Source: an uncultured Clostridia bacterium
GTDB lineage: Bacteria; Bacillota; Clostridia; RUG12999
NCBI GenBank assembly: GCA_946555455.1
Contig: CAMNSU010000010.1
Coordinates: forward strand, 1 to 50,203
DNA length: 50,203 bases
Reading direction: 5' to 3'
The notes under the pieces were generated by a model that saw only the letters and a list, made by a program, of their open reading frames with translations, did no database searches and was not told the origin of the DNA. The position numbers and the translations under genes were made by a program. Shown here piece after piece: positions 42,864-50,203 of this stretch (position 1 is its first letter; every line of letters begins with the position of its first letter).

Positions 42864-45131
42864 ATGGAACATCAATTGTGGTACAAAACCCCTGCAAAGG
42901 ACTGGAATCATGCGCTGCCGATTGGAAACGGACGCTTGGGCGGTATGGTCTGGGGCGGCGGTGGCGGCGGAAAAGGTGGACGCGAAACCGTGAACCTGAA
43001 TGAGGACACGCTGTGGTATGGCAAATACCAAGACCGCAACAGCCGCGCTGCAAAAGAACATTTGCCGGAAATCCGCCGCTTGCTGATGGAAGGAAAACCA
43101 CGGGAAGCGCTGGATTTGGCGCGTATGAGCATGACCTCCCAGCCGAAATATTTCGGGCCCTATCAGCCGCTGGGTAATCTCGTGATGGAGGAACACTATC
43201 AGAAAACCATGGAAAACTACCGCCGCGCGCTGGATTTGGATAACGCAGTGGTAACGGTGGAATATGATTTAGAAGGCGTACATGTCAAACGGGAATATTT
43301 CGCCAGCCATCCGGATAATGTGTTGGTGATGCGCGTTTGCGCAGATAAACCGATTTTGGATTTTTCCTGCAACCTGATACGCCGTCCGTTTGACGGAAGC
43401 TGTGTGAAAATCGCGGAGGATACCGTTATCATGAACGGAGACTGCGGGAAGGGCGGCGTGGAGTTTACCGCTGCCATGCTGGGACGCTGCAATGGGAAAG
43501 TGGAAGTGATTGGCGACTACCTGCATTTGTCGGAGTGTTCGCAGGCGGAGGTTATCATTGCGGCGCATTCCGATTTTGCGGGAGAAGACCCGCAGGCGGC
43601 ATGTCTGCATACATTGGAAGGCGTGAAAGAAAAAACAGCGGAAGAACTGCTTGCGCGGCACATACAGGACTATCAGGCGCTTGAAAAACGCGTGGCGTTA
43701 GACCTCGGCGCGCCGGAAAATCCGCTGCCGACAGATGAACGGCTGGAACGTGTGAAAGAGGGCGGAGAAGATAACGGACTGCTGGAACTATATTATCGGT
43801 TCGGTCGGTATATCATCATTTCCGCTTCGCGGCCCGGCACCATTGCAATGAATTTGCAGGCAATTTGGAATCATGTTTTTACACCGTCGTGGGAAAGCAA
43901 CTATACCATCAATATCAACACGGAAATGAACTATTGGCCGGTGGAAGCGGCGAATTTGTCGGAATGTCATTTGCCGCTGTTTGATTTGTTAGACCGTATG
44001 CTGCCCAACGGACAAAAGACGGCGCAAATTATTTATGGCTGTAATGGGTTTGTGGCGCACCACTGCACCAACATCTGGGGTGACACGTCCATGGAGGGCA
44101 ACCTGTTTCCGTCCCCCATTTGGCCCATGGGCGGCGCATGGCTGGCGCTGCATTTGATGGAGCACTATGAATTCACGCAGGACAAAGCATTTTTGCGGCA
44201 GCGCGCCTATCCCATTTTGCGCGAAGCGGCGCTCTTTTTCCATGAATATATGATAGAAGATGCAGAAGGATATCTGGTGACAGGGCCTTCTACATCGCCG
44301 GAGAATACCTATATTTTGGAGGACGGAACGCAAGGTTCACTGTGCATGGGGCCGGAGATGGATATGCAGATTGTGAAACAGCTCTACCGCAGCTGTATTA
44401 CGTGCAGCGAGATTTTAGGAGAGGACAGCGCGTTTGCGGACGCGTTAAAGAAGGATTTGGAAAAAATCCGTCCGCCGCGTATTAATTCCTATGGCGGACT
44501 CATGGAATGGCAAAAAGACTATGCGGAACTGGATCCGGGACACCGGCATATTTCCCATTTGTTCGGTCTGCATCCCGGAAGGGAAATCAACTACCGCAAG
44601 CCGGAACTGATGGAAGCTTGCCGCACAACGCTGGCGCACCGATTGGAAAACGGTGGTGGACATACCGGCTGGAGCTGTGCATGGATTGTGAATTTCTATG
44701 CGCGCCTGCTGGACGGAGAAAAAGCACTGGATATGCTGTATCAGTTATTGCGCCGGTCTACCTATCCCAATTTGTTTGACGTACACCCGCCGTTTCAAGT
44801 GGACGGCAACCTCGGCGGAACTGCCGCGATGATGGAATTGCTGCTGCAAAGTCAGTTAGAGGAACTCTATTTGCTGCCCGCCCTGCCAAAAGCATGGAAA
44901 GACGGAAGCGTCCGCGGACTGCGCGCGCGCGGCGGATTTGAAGTGAATCTGTCGTGGCAGGAGGGGAAACTGACACAGGCGGAGATTCTGCCTTCTGCGG
45001 ATGGCATGTGCCGCGTGAAACTGCCCTGCAAAATGAATGTGGAACTGAATGGTTTACCGCTGGGTAGCGTGGAGGAATTTTCGCTGGATACCGAAGCGGG
45101 AAAAACGTATGTTTTGCATTGCAAAGCATAG
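42864..45131 (+). CDS. GH95-family glycoside hydrolase (alpha-L-fucosidase/alpha-L-galactosidase type), 755 aa
   Basis: Likely removes terminal alpha-L-fucose (or L-galactose) from imported oligosaccharides by inversion. The full family length and order are present: N-terminal sandwich ([24 protein letters not shown], split here as [10 protein letters not shown] and [11 protein letters not shown]), then an alpha/alpha barrel. Residues that line up with the catalytic set of bifidobacterial AfcA are Asn350/Asn352 in NINTEMNYW, Glu480 in TSPENTY and Asp647 in FQVDGN. There is no signal peptide, so it acts in the cytoplasm, unlike the lyases upstream. GAAAGGAG precedes ATG 42864. It is the last gene of its unit and is followed by a strong terminator. 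Fucose versus other specificity cannot be settled by eye. Confidence 0.9.
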   Translation: MEHQLWYKTPAKDWNHALPIGNGRLGGMVWGGGGGGKGGRETVNLNEDTLWYGKYQDRNSRAAKEHLPEIRRLLMEGKPREALDLARMSMTSQPKYFGPYQPLGNLVMEEHYQKTMENYRRALDLDNAVVTVEYDLEGVHVKREYFASHPDNVLVMRVCADKPILDFSCNLIRRPFDGSCVKIAEDTVIMNGDCGKGGVEFTAAMLGRCNGKVEVIGDYLHLSECSQAEVIIAAHSDFAGEDPQAACLHTLEGVKEKTAEELLARHIQDYQALEKRVALDLGAPENPLPTDERLERVKEGGEDNGLLELYYRFGRYIIISASRPGTIAMNLQAIWNHVFTPSWESNYTININTEMNYWPVEAANLSECHLPLFDLLDRMLPNGQKTAQIIYGCNGFVAHHCTNIWGDTSMEGNLFPSPIWPMGGAWLALHLMEHYEFTQDKAFLRQRAYPILREAALFFHEYMIEDAEGYLVTGPSTSPENTYILEDGTQGSLCMGPEMDMQIVKQLYRSCITCSEILGEDSAFADALKKDLEKIRPPRINSYGGLMEWQKDYAELDPGHRHISHLFGLHPGREINYRKPELMEACRTTLAHRLENGGGHTGWSCAWIVNFYARLLDGEKALDMLYQLLRRSTYPNLFDVHPPFQVDGNLGGTAAMMELLLQSQLEELYLLPALPKAWKDGSVRGLRARGGFEVNLSWQEGKLTQAEILPSADGMCRVKLPCKMNVELNGLPLGSVEEFSLDTEAGKTYVLHCKA

Positions 45132-45161
45132 GCAAACAAAAGTTGTACGCTTACAATAAAG

Positions 45162-45193
45162 GGAACCGCCTTTGGGCGGTTCCTGTTTTTTTT
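45162..45193 (+). terminator. Intrinsic terminator after the GH95 gene
   Basis: A 9 bp GC-rich perfect stem GGAACCGCC (45162-45170) with GGCGGTTCC (45175-45183), loop TTTG, then TG and eight T residues. It is a textbook terminator, 31 bases after the stop codon. Confidence 0.95.
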
Positions 45194-45234
45194 GCCTATA
45201 TGGAAAATTGCAGCATGATATTGCTTTTTGTATG

Positions 45235-45263
45235 TTGCAGTCCCTGCGCAGATAGACTATAAT
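45235..45263 (+). promoter_or_regulatory. Sigma-A promoter of the SGNH hydrolase-GH89 pair
   Basis: TTGCAG (45235-45240), 17 bp spacer, TATAAT (45258-45263). Transcription would start near 45270, 34 bases before the GTG start of the first gene. Confidence 0.8.
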
Positions 45264-45303
45264 AATTGCAGCGGACAGAAAAAGCAGGAAAGGGGAACTT
45301 GCA

Positions 45304-45939
45304 GTGCAGGAAAATGATTTTACCTACGAATCATCACAGCCGTCGGAAAAACTTGAGACCTATGAATGGGATAATATCTGGTGGGAACATGCGCCGGAAC
45401 AGGGCGCGCCGCGGGGATTGATTATCGGCGATTCTATTTCTTGCGGTTATCGGAGAATGGTAACGCGGGAACTGAATGAAACGCTGTATATCGACGGTCT
45501 GGGAACTTCTAAAGCGCTTGATAATGCATTTTATCCGGCGTTGATAGATTATGTCATTTGTCAACAAGGGGAGAGTGAAATTCTACAGTTTAATAACGGA
45601 CTGCACGGATGGCATCTGACGGCGGAGGAATACCGGTATCACTATAGAAAAATCATAGAATATATTATGAAAAAATACAGTGAAAAACGAATTATTCTTG
45701 CGCTGACTACGCCGGTGCGCGAGCGCGACAATCAAAATCATTTTGCAGCCCGTAATGCCATTGTTTTGGAGCGCAACAGAATTGTCAAAGAATTGGCAGA
45801 GGAAAAGGGACTGGTGGTAAACGACTTGTATGCGGCGATTGTAGATAAACCGGAATTGTGGCGTCCGGACGGCGTGCATTTGCTGGAAGAAGGTTATGCT
45901 GTTCTGGCGAAACAAACGGCGGCAGTCATGCGAAAATAA
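45304..45939 (+). CDS. SGNH/GDSL-family hydrolase (probable carbohydrate esterase), 211 aa
   Basis: Probably removes acyl (for example acetyl) groups from sugars before or alongside GH89 action. The block I motif GDSIS carries the nucleophile Ser44. The block V motif DGVHLLEEGY carries Asp189 and His192 of the triad. The length (about 210 residues) fits a single-domain SGNH enzyme. There is no signal peptide, so it is cytoplasmic. GTG 45304 follows AGGGGA by seven bases. It is first in a short operon with the GH89 gene, 94 bases ahead of it. Confidence 0.88.
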   Translation: MQENDFTYESSQPSEKLETYEWDNIWWEHAPEQGAPRGLIIGDSISCGYRRMVTRELNETLYIDGLGTSKALDNAFYPALIDYVICQQGESEILQFNNGLHGWHLTAEEYRYHYRKIIEYIMKKYSEKRIILALTTPVRERDNQNHFAARNAIVLERNRIVKELAEEKGLVVNDLYAAIVDKPELWRPDGVHLLEEGYAVLAKQTAAVMRK

Positions 45940-46033
45940 GCAGGCATTTGTGCGTCGGCGCAGAGAAGTTTTTGACGAATTGGAAGCGAAGTTTACGTTT
46001 GATATCTGAAGAATGAGAAAGGGGAAATGGACA

Positions 46034-48145
46034 ATGAAAAAAGCAATGGAAGTGCTGGAACGCGTACTGCCCGGGCGCGGTCGGGCGTTTGTGATGGAAA
46101 CAATAGAGCCGGACGACGGACGGGACGTATTTGAGGTGGATAGACAGGACGGAAACATATTGCTGCGCGGCAATAACACCATTAGCCTGTGTATGGCGCT
46201 GCACTGGTATTTGAAATATGTAGCGCAGGTGCATCTGTCGTGGTGCGGCAGCAATATGGATTTGCCGGAGCAATTACCGCTGCCGGAGCAGAATTACAGG
46301 CAGGTTGTGGCGCAGAAATACCGTTCTTATATGAACTACTGTACCTTTAACTATTCCGCCAGTTGGTGGGATTTTGAGCGTTGGGAGAAAGAACTTGATT
46401 TCATGGCACTGTGCGGCGTGAATTTGCCGCTGTTTACCGTAGGCATGGAGGGCGTATGGCAGGTGGCGCTGCTGGAACTGGGGTTCACAGAACAGGAGAC
46501 GCGGGAATTTTTGTGCGGACCGGCGTTTTTGGCGTGGCAGTGGATGACCAATATTGAAGGATTTTGCGGCCCCTTGCCGCAAAGCTGGATTGATTCCCAT
46601 GTGGAAATGGGACAAAAAATCATGAACCGTATGCTGGAACTGGGTATGCAGCCCATTCAGCAAGGATTTTCGGGATATGTGCCGCGCGGCATGAAAGAGA
46701 AATTCCCGCAGGCGCGCATTGAACTAAAAAAGGATTGGTGCGCACTGCCCGGCACGGCGCAGCTTGACCCCACAGACCCGCTGTTTCAAAAGATGGGACG
46801 TGTCTTTTTGGAAAAACAAAAAGAACTCTTCGGCGCGCATGGATACTATGCGGCAGACCCCTTTCATGAGGGTGTGCCGCCGGAGGACACGAAAGATTAT
46901 CTGAACGCGGTGGGACGCGCAGTACATAAGTTGTTTACGGATTTCGACAAAAATGCTGTTTGGGTCATGCAGTCGTGGTCTATCCGCAAAGAAATTGTGA
47001 TGCCGGTTCCCAAAGAGGATTTATTGATTCTGGATTTGGGCGGCTGGAAACATGAACAGACGGAACAGTTCTGGGGCTATCCGTTTGTGACAGGAAACCT
47101 GCATAATTTCGGCGGACGCATCAATTTGCACGGCGATATGCCGCGGCTGGCGGAAAATCAATTTTATACCCTAAAAAAACAGGCAGACAATGTCTGCGGG
47201 ACAGGGTTGTTTATGGAAGGTATTGTGCAAAATCCTGTTTATTATGACTTGGCATTTGAAATGCTCACGTATCCGAAGGAGCGGAATTTGACAGAATGGA
47301 TGCAGGGATATATCCGCCGCCGCTATGGCAAGAGCAGCGCCGCATGGGAAAAAGCGTGGGACGTTTTGCTGAAAACGGTCTACGCGTCCGGCACAAACGG
47401 CGTGGAACGCAGTTCCATGATTTGTGCCCGCCCCGCGCTGGATGTGCAAAAATCAGGCCCCAATGCAGGATTTTTGGTGCCGTATGGCAACAAGCGGCTG
47501 CTGGGCGCGCTCAAGGTGTTGTTGGAGACGGAATCGGACGCGGACGGTTATTGGTATGACGCGGCGGATTTATTGCGGCAGGTGCTGAGCAACTATGCGC
47601 AGGAGTTGCAGCGGCAAACGGCGCAGGCATTTAAAAACCGGCAGCAGGATACGTTTGAAACATGTGCAGACGCGTTTTTGGAACTGCTGGAGGATGTGGA
47701 CGCATTGCTGGACGGACGGGAAGAATTTTCTTTGGAAAAATGGATTCGGGAGGCGCGCCGCTGGGGACAGACGGAAGCGGAACAAGATTTCTATGAATAT
47801 AACGCAAGCGTGTTGGTGACGCTGTGGGGAGAAGCAGAAAATCCGGGCATTTTCGACTATTCCTGGCGGGAATGGTCGGGCATGATTTCCGGTTTTTACA
47901 AAGTGCGCTGGGAAAAATTTTTTGCATTTTTGCGCGGGCATTTGCAGGCGGGAACAGAATATAACGGCATGGGGCTGGAACAGGCCTATGGACGGGAGGT
48001 GTTCCGTGCCAATGCGTTTTATGAAGAACTTGCTGAATTTGAAGTGGCGTGGACGCGACAGCGGAAAACGTTTCCGCAGGAAAACCGCGGCGGCATGGAT
48101 GCTGTCCGCCGGCTGCTGAAAAAATATGAAGATGTGATTCGGTAA
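46034..48145 (+). CDS. GH89 alpha-N-acetylglucosaminidase, 703 aa
   Basis: Hydrolyses terminal alpha-linked N-acetylglucosamine, as in heparan sulfate ends or the GlcNAc-alpha-1,4-Gal cap of some mucins, with retention. The three NAGLU domains are visible: the N-terminal sandwich (about 1-75, with LLRGNNTISLCMALHWYLKY, 20 residues), a TIM barrel (about 80-400) and a helical C-terminal domain. Probable acid/base and nucleophile are Glu279 in DPFHEG and Glu395 in GLFMEG; their spacing agrees with that of the two catalytic Glu residues of clostridial GH89. There is no signal peptide, so it acts in the cytoplasm on imported sugars, whereas several GH89 enzymes of gut Clostridia are secreted. AAAGGGGA lies nine bases before ATG 46034. 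Confidence 0.92.
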   Translation: MKKAMEVLERVLPGRGRAFVMETIEPDDGRDVFEVDRQDGNILLRGNNTISLCMALHWYLKYVAQVHLSWCGSNMDLPEQLPLPEQNYRQVVAQKYRSYMNYCTFNYSASWWDFERWEKELDFMALCGVNLPLFTVGMEGVWQVALLELGFTEQETREFLCGPAFLAWQWMTNIEGFCGPLPQSWIDSHVEMGQKIMNRMLELGMQPIQQGFSGYVPRGMKEKFPQARIELKKDWCALPGTAQLDPTDPLFQKMGRVFLEKQKELFGAHGYYAADPFHEGVPPEDTKDYLNAVGRAVHKLFTDFDKNAVWVMQSWSIRKEIVMPVPKEDLLILDLGGWKHEQTEQFWGYPFVTGNLHNFGGRINLHGDMPRLAENQFYTLKKQADNVCGTGLFMEGIVQNPVYYDLAFEMLTYPKERNLTEWMQGYIRRRYGKSSAAWEKAWDVLLKTVYASGTNGVERSSMICARPALDVQKSGPNAGFLVPYGNKRLLGALKVLLETESDADGYWYDAADLLRQVLSNYAQELQRQTAQAFKNRQQDTFETCADAFLELLEDVDALLDGREEFSLEKWIREARRWGQTEAEQDFYEYNASVLVTLWGEAENPGIFDYSWREWSGMISGFYKVRWEKFFAFLRGHLQAGTEYNGMGLEQAYGREVFRANAFYEELAEFEVAWTRQRKTFPQENRGGMDAVRRLLKKYEDVIR

Positions 48146-48158
48146 TGCATAGAAATGA

Positions 48159-48194
48159 AAAGGGGACACTTGCTTTTTGGCAGGCGTCCCCTTT
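48159..48194 (+). terminator. Intrinsic terminator after the GH89 gene
   Basis: AAAGGGGAC (48159-48167) pairs with GTCCCCTTT (48186-48194). The T residues lie in the stem end, followed by GTTTG. It is 13 bases after the stop codon. Confidence 0.75.
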
Positions 48195-48239
48195 GTTTGA
48201 AACTGCATAATAAAATACAAAATATAAAAAGATTTTACA

Positions 48240-48268
48240 TTGACAATGAAAAAAAGACAGTATATAGT
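48240..48268 (+). promoter_or_regulatory. Sigma-A promoter of the uroporphyrinogen-decarboxylase-family gene
   Basis: TTGACA (48240-48245, perfect), 17 bp spacer, TATAGT (48263-48268). The start of transcription would be near 48275, about 41 bases before the ATG, so this gene is expressed independently of the glycan genes. Confidence 0.8.
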
Positions 48269-48315
48269 GAGTATTGTATCTATTCATTCCAAAAATAAAT
48301 AAGGAGAGAAACTAT

Positions 48316-49566
48316 ATGACTTCGAGAGAAAGGTTTATGAAAGCTATAAACCATATTGAAACAGACAGACCGCCGATTGACTTAGGTGCAACCACGACCA
48401 CAGGTATTTCAGCTTACGCCCTTCATCATCTCAGAACAAAACTTGGTATCAACAAAACTGTTAAGATAGACGAACCATTCCAAATACTGGGAAAAGTGGA
48501 AGAGGAAGACCGTCAGGCTCTCGGCGTTGATATAATGGGGATATTTGACAGAAATACATTTTGGGGCAATCAGAACAACGGAAAATATCAGCCTTGGAAT
48601 TTTAAAGGTATAGATATGCTGATTGGAGAAGATTTCAGATACACAAAGGCAGAAAATGGTGATATCTTTGCTTATCCGAAAGGCAATTTAAACCTAAAAC
48701 CATCAGGCAAACTCCCATCAAGCGGTTATTTTTTTGATGGTCTTCTAAGAAGTGAGCCTGTTGATGAAGACCATTTAACGCCGGTTGAGGATTTTAAGGA
48801 ACAATTTTGTCTGATGCGTGATGAAGACCTCCGTTATATAGAAGCGCAAGCTGAGGATATTTATAAAAATACGCAATACGGTGCAATCTTTGCATGGGGC
48901 GGCGGAGCATTAGGCGACGTTGCTTTTCTGCCGGGCACAGGGCTTGAAAATCCTGTAGGTCTTCGTGATATAGAAGAATGGTATATGTTTCATCTTCTTC
49001 ATCCGGAATACATGGAGGAGTTATTTGACTATCAAGTTGAAATTGCTGTTAAAAACCTCGAAATGATTAAGCAGGCGCTCGGAAATAAAATTCAAGCTAT
49101 CTTTGTGAGCGGAACAGACTTTGGAACACAACTGGATGCGATTATATCTCTTGATGTTTTTAAAGAACTGTATAAACCACGATATCAAAAAGTGAACGAC
49201 TGGATTCACCAAAATACGGAATGGAAAACATTCTATCACTCATGCGGCGCAATTAAAAAATTCATACCTGAATTTATAGATATGGGCGTAGATATTTTAA
49301 ATCCGGTACAATGTTCCGCTGTTGGAATGGATGCAAAAGAATTAAAAGAAACATATGGAAAAGATATTGTTTTCTGGGGCGGTGCTGTTGATACGCAAAA
49401 AACACTTCCTTTTGGAACGCCGGAAGAAGTATATAACGAAGCCAAAGAGAGAGTTGAGATATTCTCAAAAGGCGGCGGTTTTGTATTCAACTCGGTACAT
49501 AATATTCAAGCGAATTCTTCTCCCGAGAACATACTATCCTTTTTCAAAGCCGGAAGAGGTGAATAA
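48316..49566 (+). CDS. Uroporphyrinogen-decarboxylase-family protein (MtaA-like methyltransferase?), 416 aa
   Basis: URO-D fold protein. The likely zinc ligands of the cobamide methyltransferase branch are present: His308 and Cys310 in FYHSCGAIKKF and Cys333 in NPVQCSAVGM. The conserved GGAVDTQKTLPFGTPEEV segment follows. Together these point to the MtaA/MtbA-like group that moves methyl groups between corrinoid and a thiol, rather than to haem synthesis. ATG 48316 follows AAGGAGAG by about eight bases. Codon use is visibly more AT-rich (many ATA, AAA, TTT and GAT) than in its neighbours, which suggests separate origin. No partner corrinoid protein is in the window, so the substrate is unknown. 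Confidence 0.85.
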   Translation: MTSRERFMKAINHIETDRPPIDLGATTTTGISAYALHHLRTKLGINKTVKIDEPFQILGKVEEEDRQALGVDIMGIFDRNTFWGNQNNGKYQPWNFKGIDMLIGEDFRYTKAENGDIFAYPKGNLNLKPSGKLPSSGYFFDGLLRSEPVDEDHLTPVEDFKEQFCLMRDEDLRYIEAQAEDIYKNTQYGAIFAWGGGALGDVAFLPGTGLENPVGLRDIEEWYMFHLLHPEYMEELFDYQVEIAVKNLEMIKQALGNKIQAIFVSGTDFGTQLDAIISLDVFKELYKPRYQKVNDWIHQNTEWKTFYHSCGAIKKFIPEFIDMGVDILNPVQCSAVGMDAKELKETYGKDIVFWGGAVDTQKTLPFGTPEEVYNEAKERVEIFSKGGGFVFNSVHNIQANSSPENILSFFKAGRGE

Positions 49567-49570
49567 TTCA

Positions 49571-49605
49571 AAAAAACAAGCCGCATATAAGCGGCTTGTT
49601 TTTTT
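49571..49605. terminator. Bidirectional terminator between convergent genes
   Basis: AAAAAACAAGCCGC (49571-49584) pairs with GCGGCTTGTTTTTT (49591-49604), loop ATATAA, with T-runs in both directions. The minus-strand stop codon (49604-49606) lies at the edge of the structure, so the two genes share it tightly. Confidence 0.92.
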
Positions 49606-50203
49606 ATCGAACCACGCGGAATTGTCCGTTTTCCAGCCCTGTCACGCTGCCGCCCAGCCGCTGCACTTCTGATAAACAGTCGATATGCGCCTGTGTGATT
49701 TCTTCGCCCGGCGCGAGGATAGGGACGCAGGGCGGGAAGCTGGTCACTGCCGCCGCACTGGTTCTGCCCGCCGCTTTTTCCGGCGGCAGCAGTTCAGCAG
49801 AGACGAGAAAGGCTTCCCGCGGCAGCAGGACCTGCCGCGCGGGCGGCGGCGTGAGAAAGAGCGGCGCGGCGTCTGTGCGCGGACAGGCGGAAAGCGCGGT
49901 TGCCAACGCGGCGAAATCTTCGTCCGTGTTGCCGCCCGTGGCAATACAAACCACGTTGTTGCAGTCCGCCATTTCAACGTCAACGCCCTGTTCGTCCAGA
50001 TATGCCGCTGCGTCATATCCATGGATACCAAACGCCGCTGTGTGGAATACTAAGCGGGTGAAATCGTGGGCTGCCGCACTGCCGGACAGCATGGGAAACG
50101 GCGTGTGCAAACGGCTGATTTGTTCTTGCAGAGTTTGATAGACTGCTGCGCCGTGGGTTTCCATAAACCGCACGGCATAGTCGGTGAGCGCCATCAGCGG
50201 ATA
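49604..50203 (-). CDS. Orn/Lys/Arg decarboxylase family, C-terminal part (5' end beyond the window)
   Basis: The last 199 codons of a PLP-dependent decarboxylase of the Orn/Lys/Arg (SpeA/CadA-like) group. The frame stays open to the window edge and begins YPLMALTDYA, which corresponds to the SPSYPLMASLD segment just after the PLP lysine of these enzymes, so the catalytic half lies outside. The C-terminal domain shows KAAGRTSAAAVTSFPP and VPILAPGEEIT, the usual ending of the family. It makes polyamine precursors or serves acid resistance and is not obviously related to the glycan locus. Its GC-rich codons contrast with the gene before it. Confidence 0.88.
   Translation of the reverse strand, partial: YPLMALTDYAVRFMETHGAAVYQTLQEQISRLHTPFPMLSGSAAAHDFTRLVFHTAAFGIHGYDAAAYLDEQGVDVEMADCNNVVCIATGGNTDEDFAALATALSACPRTDAAPLFLTPPPARQVLLPREAFLVSAELLPPEKAAGRTSAAAVTSFPPCVPILAPGEEITQAHIDCLSEVQRLGGSVTGLENGQFRVVR

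Overview
The window looks like chromosomal DNA of an anaerobic member of the Bacillota, probably a gut or rumen-type Clostridia. This is inferred from Gram-positive style lipoproteins, S-layer homology (SLH) cell-wall anchors, strong AGGAGG-type ribosome sites with several GTG and TTG starts, consensus sigma-A promoters, YesN-type AraC regulators and LplB/LplC-type sugar permeases. No species can be named from the sequence. No rRNA, tRNA, CRISPR array, transposase, integrase or phage gene was seen.

Almost the whole window is one surface polysaccharide-use locus in several transcription units. Unit 1 (221-22554, plus) encodes a membrane-bound AraC-type sensor-regulator, a sugar-binding lipoprotein and two ABC permeases without an ATPase. 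It then encodes a 1656-residue SLH protein made of three repeated lectin/Ig-like units, a second SLH protein, and two very large paralogous heparinase II/III-type polysaccharide lyases. It ends at a clear terminator (22579-22617). A second AraC-type sensor-regulator (22838-25132) follows its own hairpin-rich leader. Unit 2 (31170-45131, plus) encodes a second, orphan sugar-binding lipoprotein, two more SLH proteins, a third heparinase II/III-type lyase fused to SLH domains, and a cytoplasmic GH95 glycosidase. It is followed by a separately promoted pair: an SGNH hydrolase and a cytoplasmic GH89 alpha-N-acetylglucosaminidase (45304-48145). A lone, more AT-rich uroporphyrinogen-decarboxylase-family gene (48316-49566) and the 3' end of an Orn/Lys/Arg decarboxylase gene (minus strand, running off the right edge) close the window. 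The working model is that wall-anchored lyases and lectin-like proteins cut and hold a uronate-containing, probably host-derived glycan (heparan-sulfate-like or mucin-like). The binding proteins and permeases then import oligosaccharides, and GH95, GH89 and the SGNH esterase finish them inside. The substrate is inference.

Between the second regulator and a minus-strand RCC1/cohesin-like/dockerin-like surface protein (26283-30449) lies the most unusual stretch, 25135-26099. It is a tandem duplication of an approximately 340 bp cassette that has the organisation of a type I toxin-antitoxin locus. Each copy has a sigma-A promoter, a hairpin that hides the ribosome site, a tiny hydrophobic peptide, a shared bidirectional terminator, and a perfect-consensus promoter firing an antisense RNA back across the terminator. 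In the left copy the peptide gene is split by a 278 bp MITE-like element with 17 bp perfect terminal inverted repeats; the right copy is intact.

Series of near-perfect short hairpins sit in front of both AraC genes, in front of the second binding-protein gene, and apparently in the leader of the minus-strand gene. They are recorded as unexplained regulatory or repeat structure.
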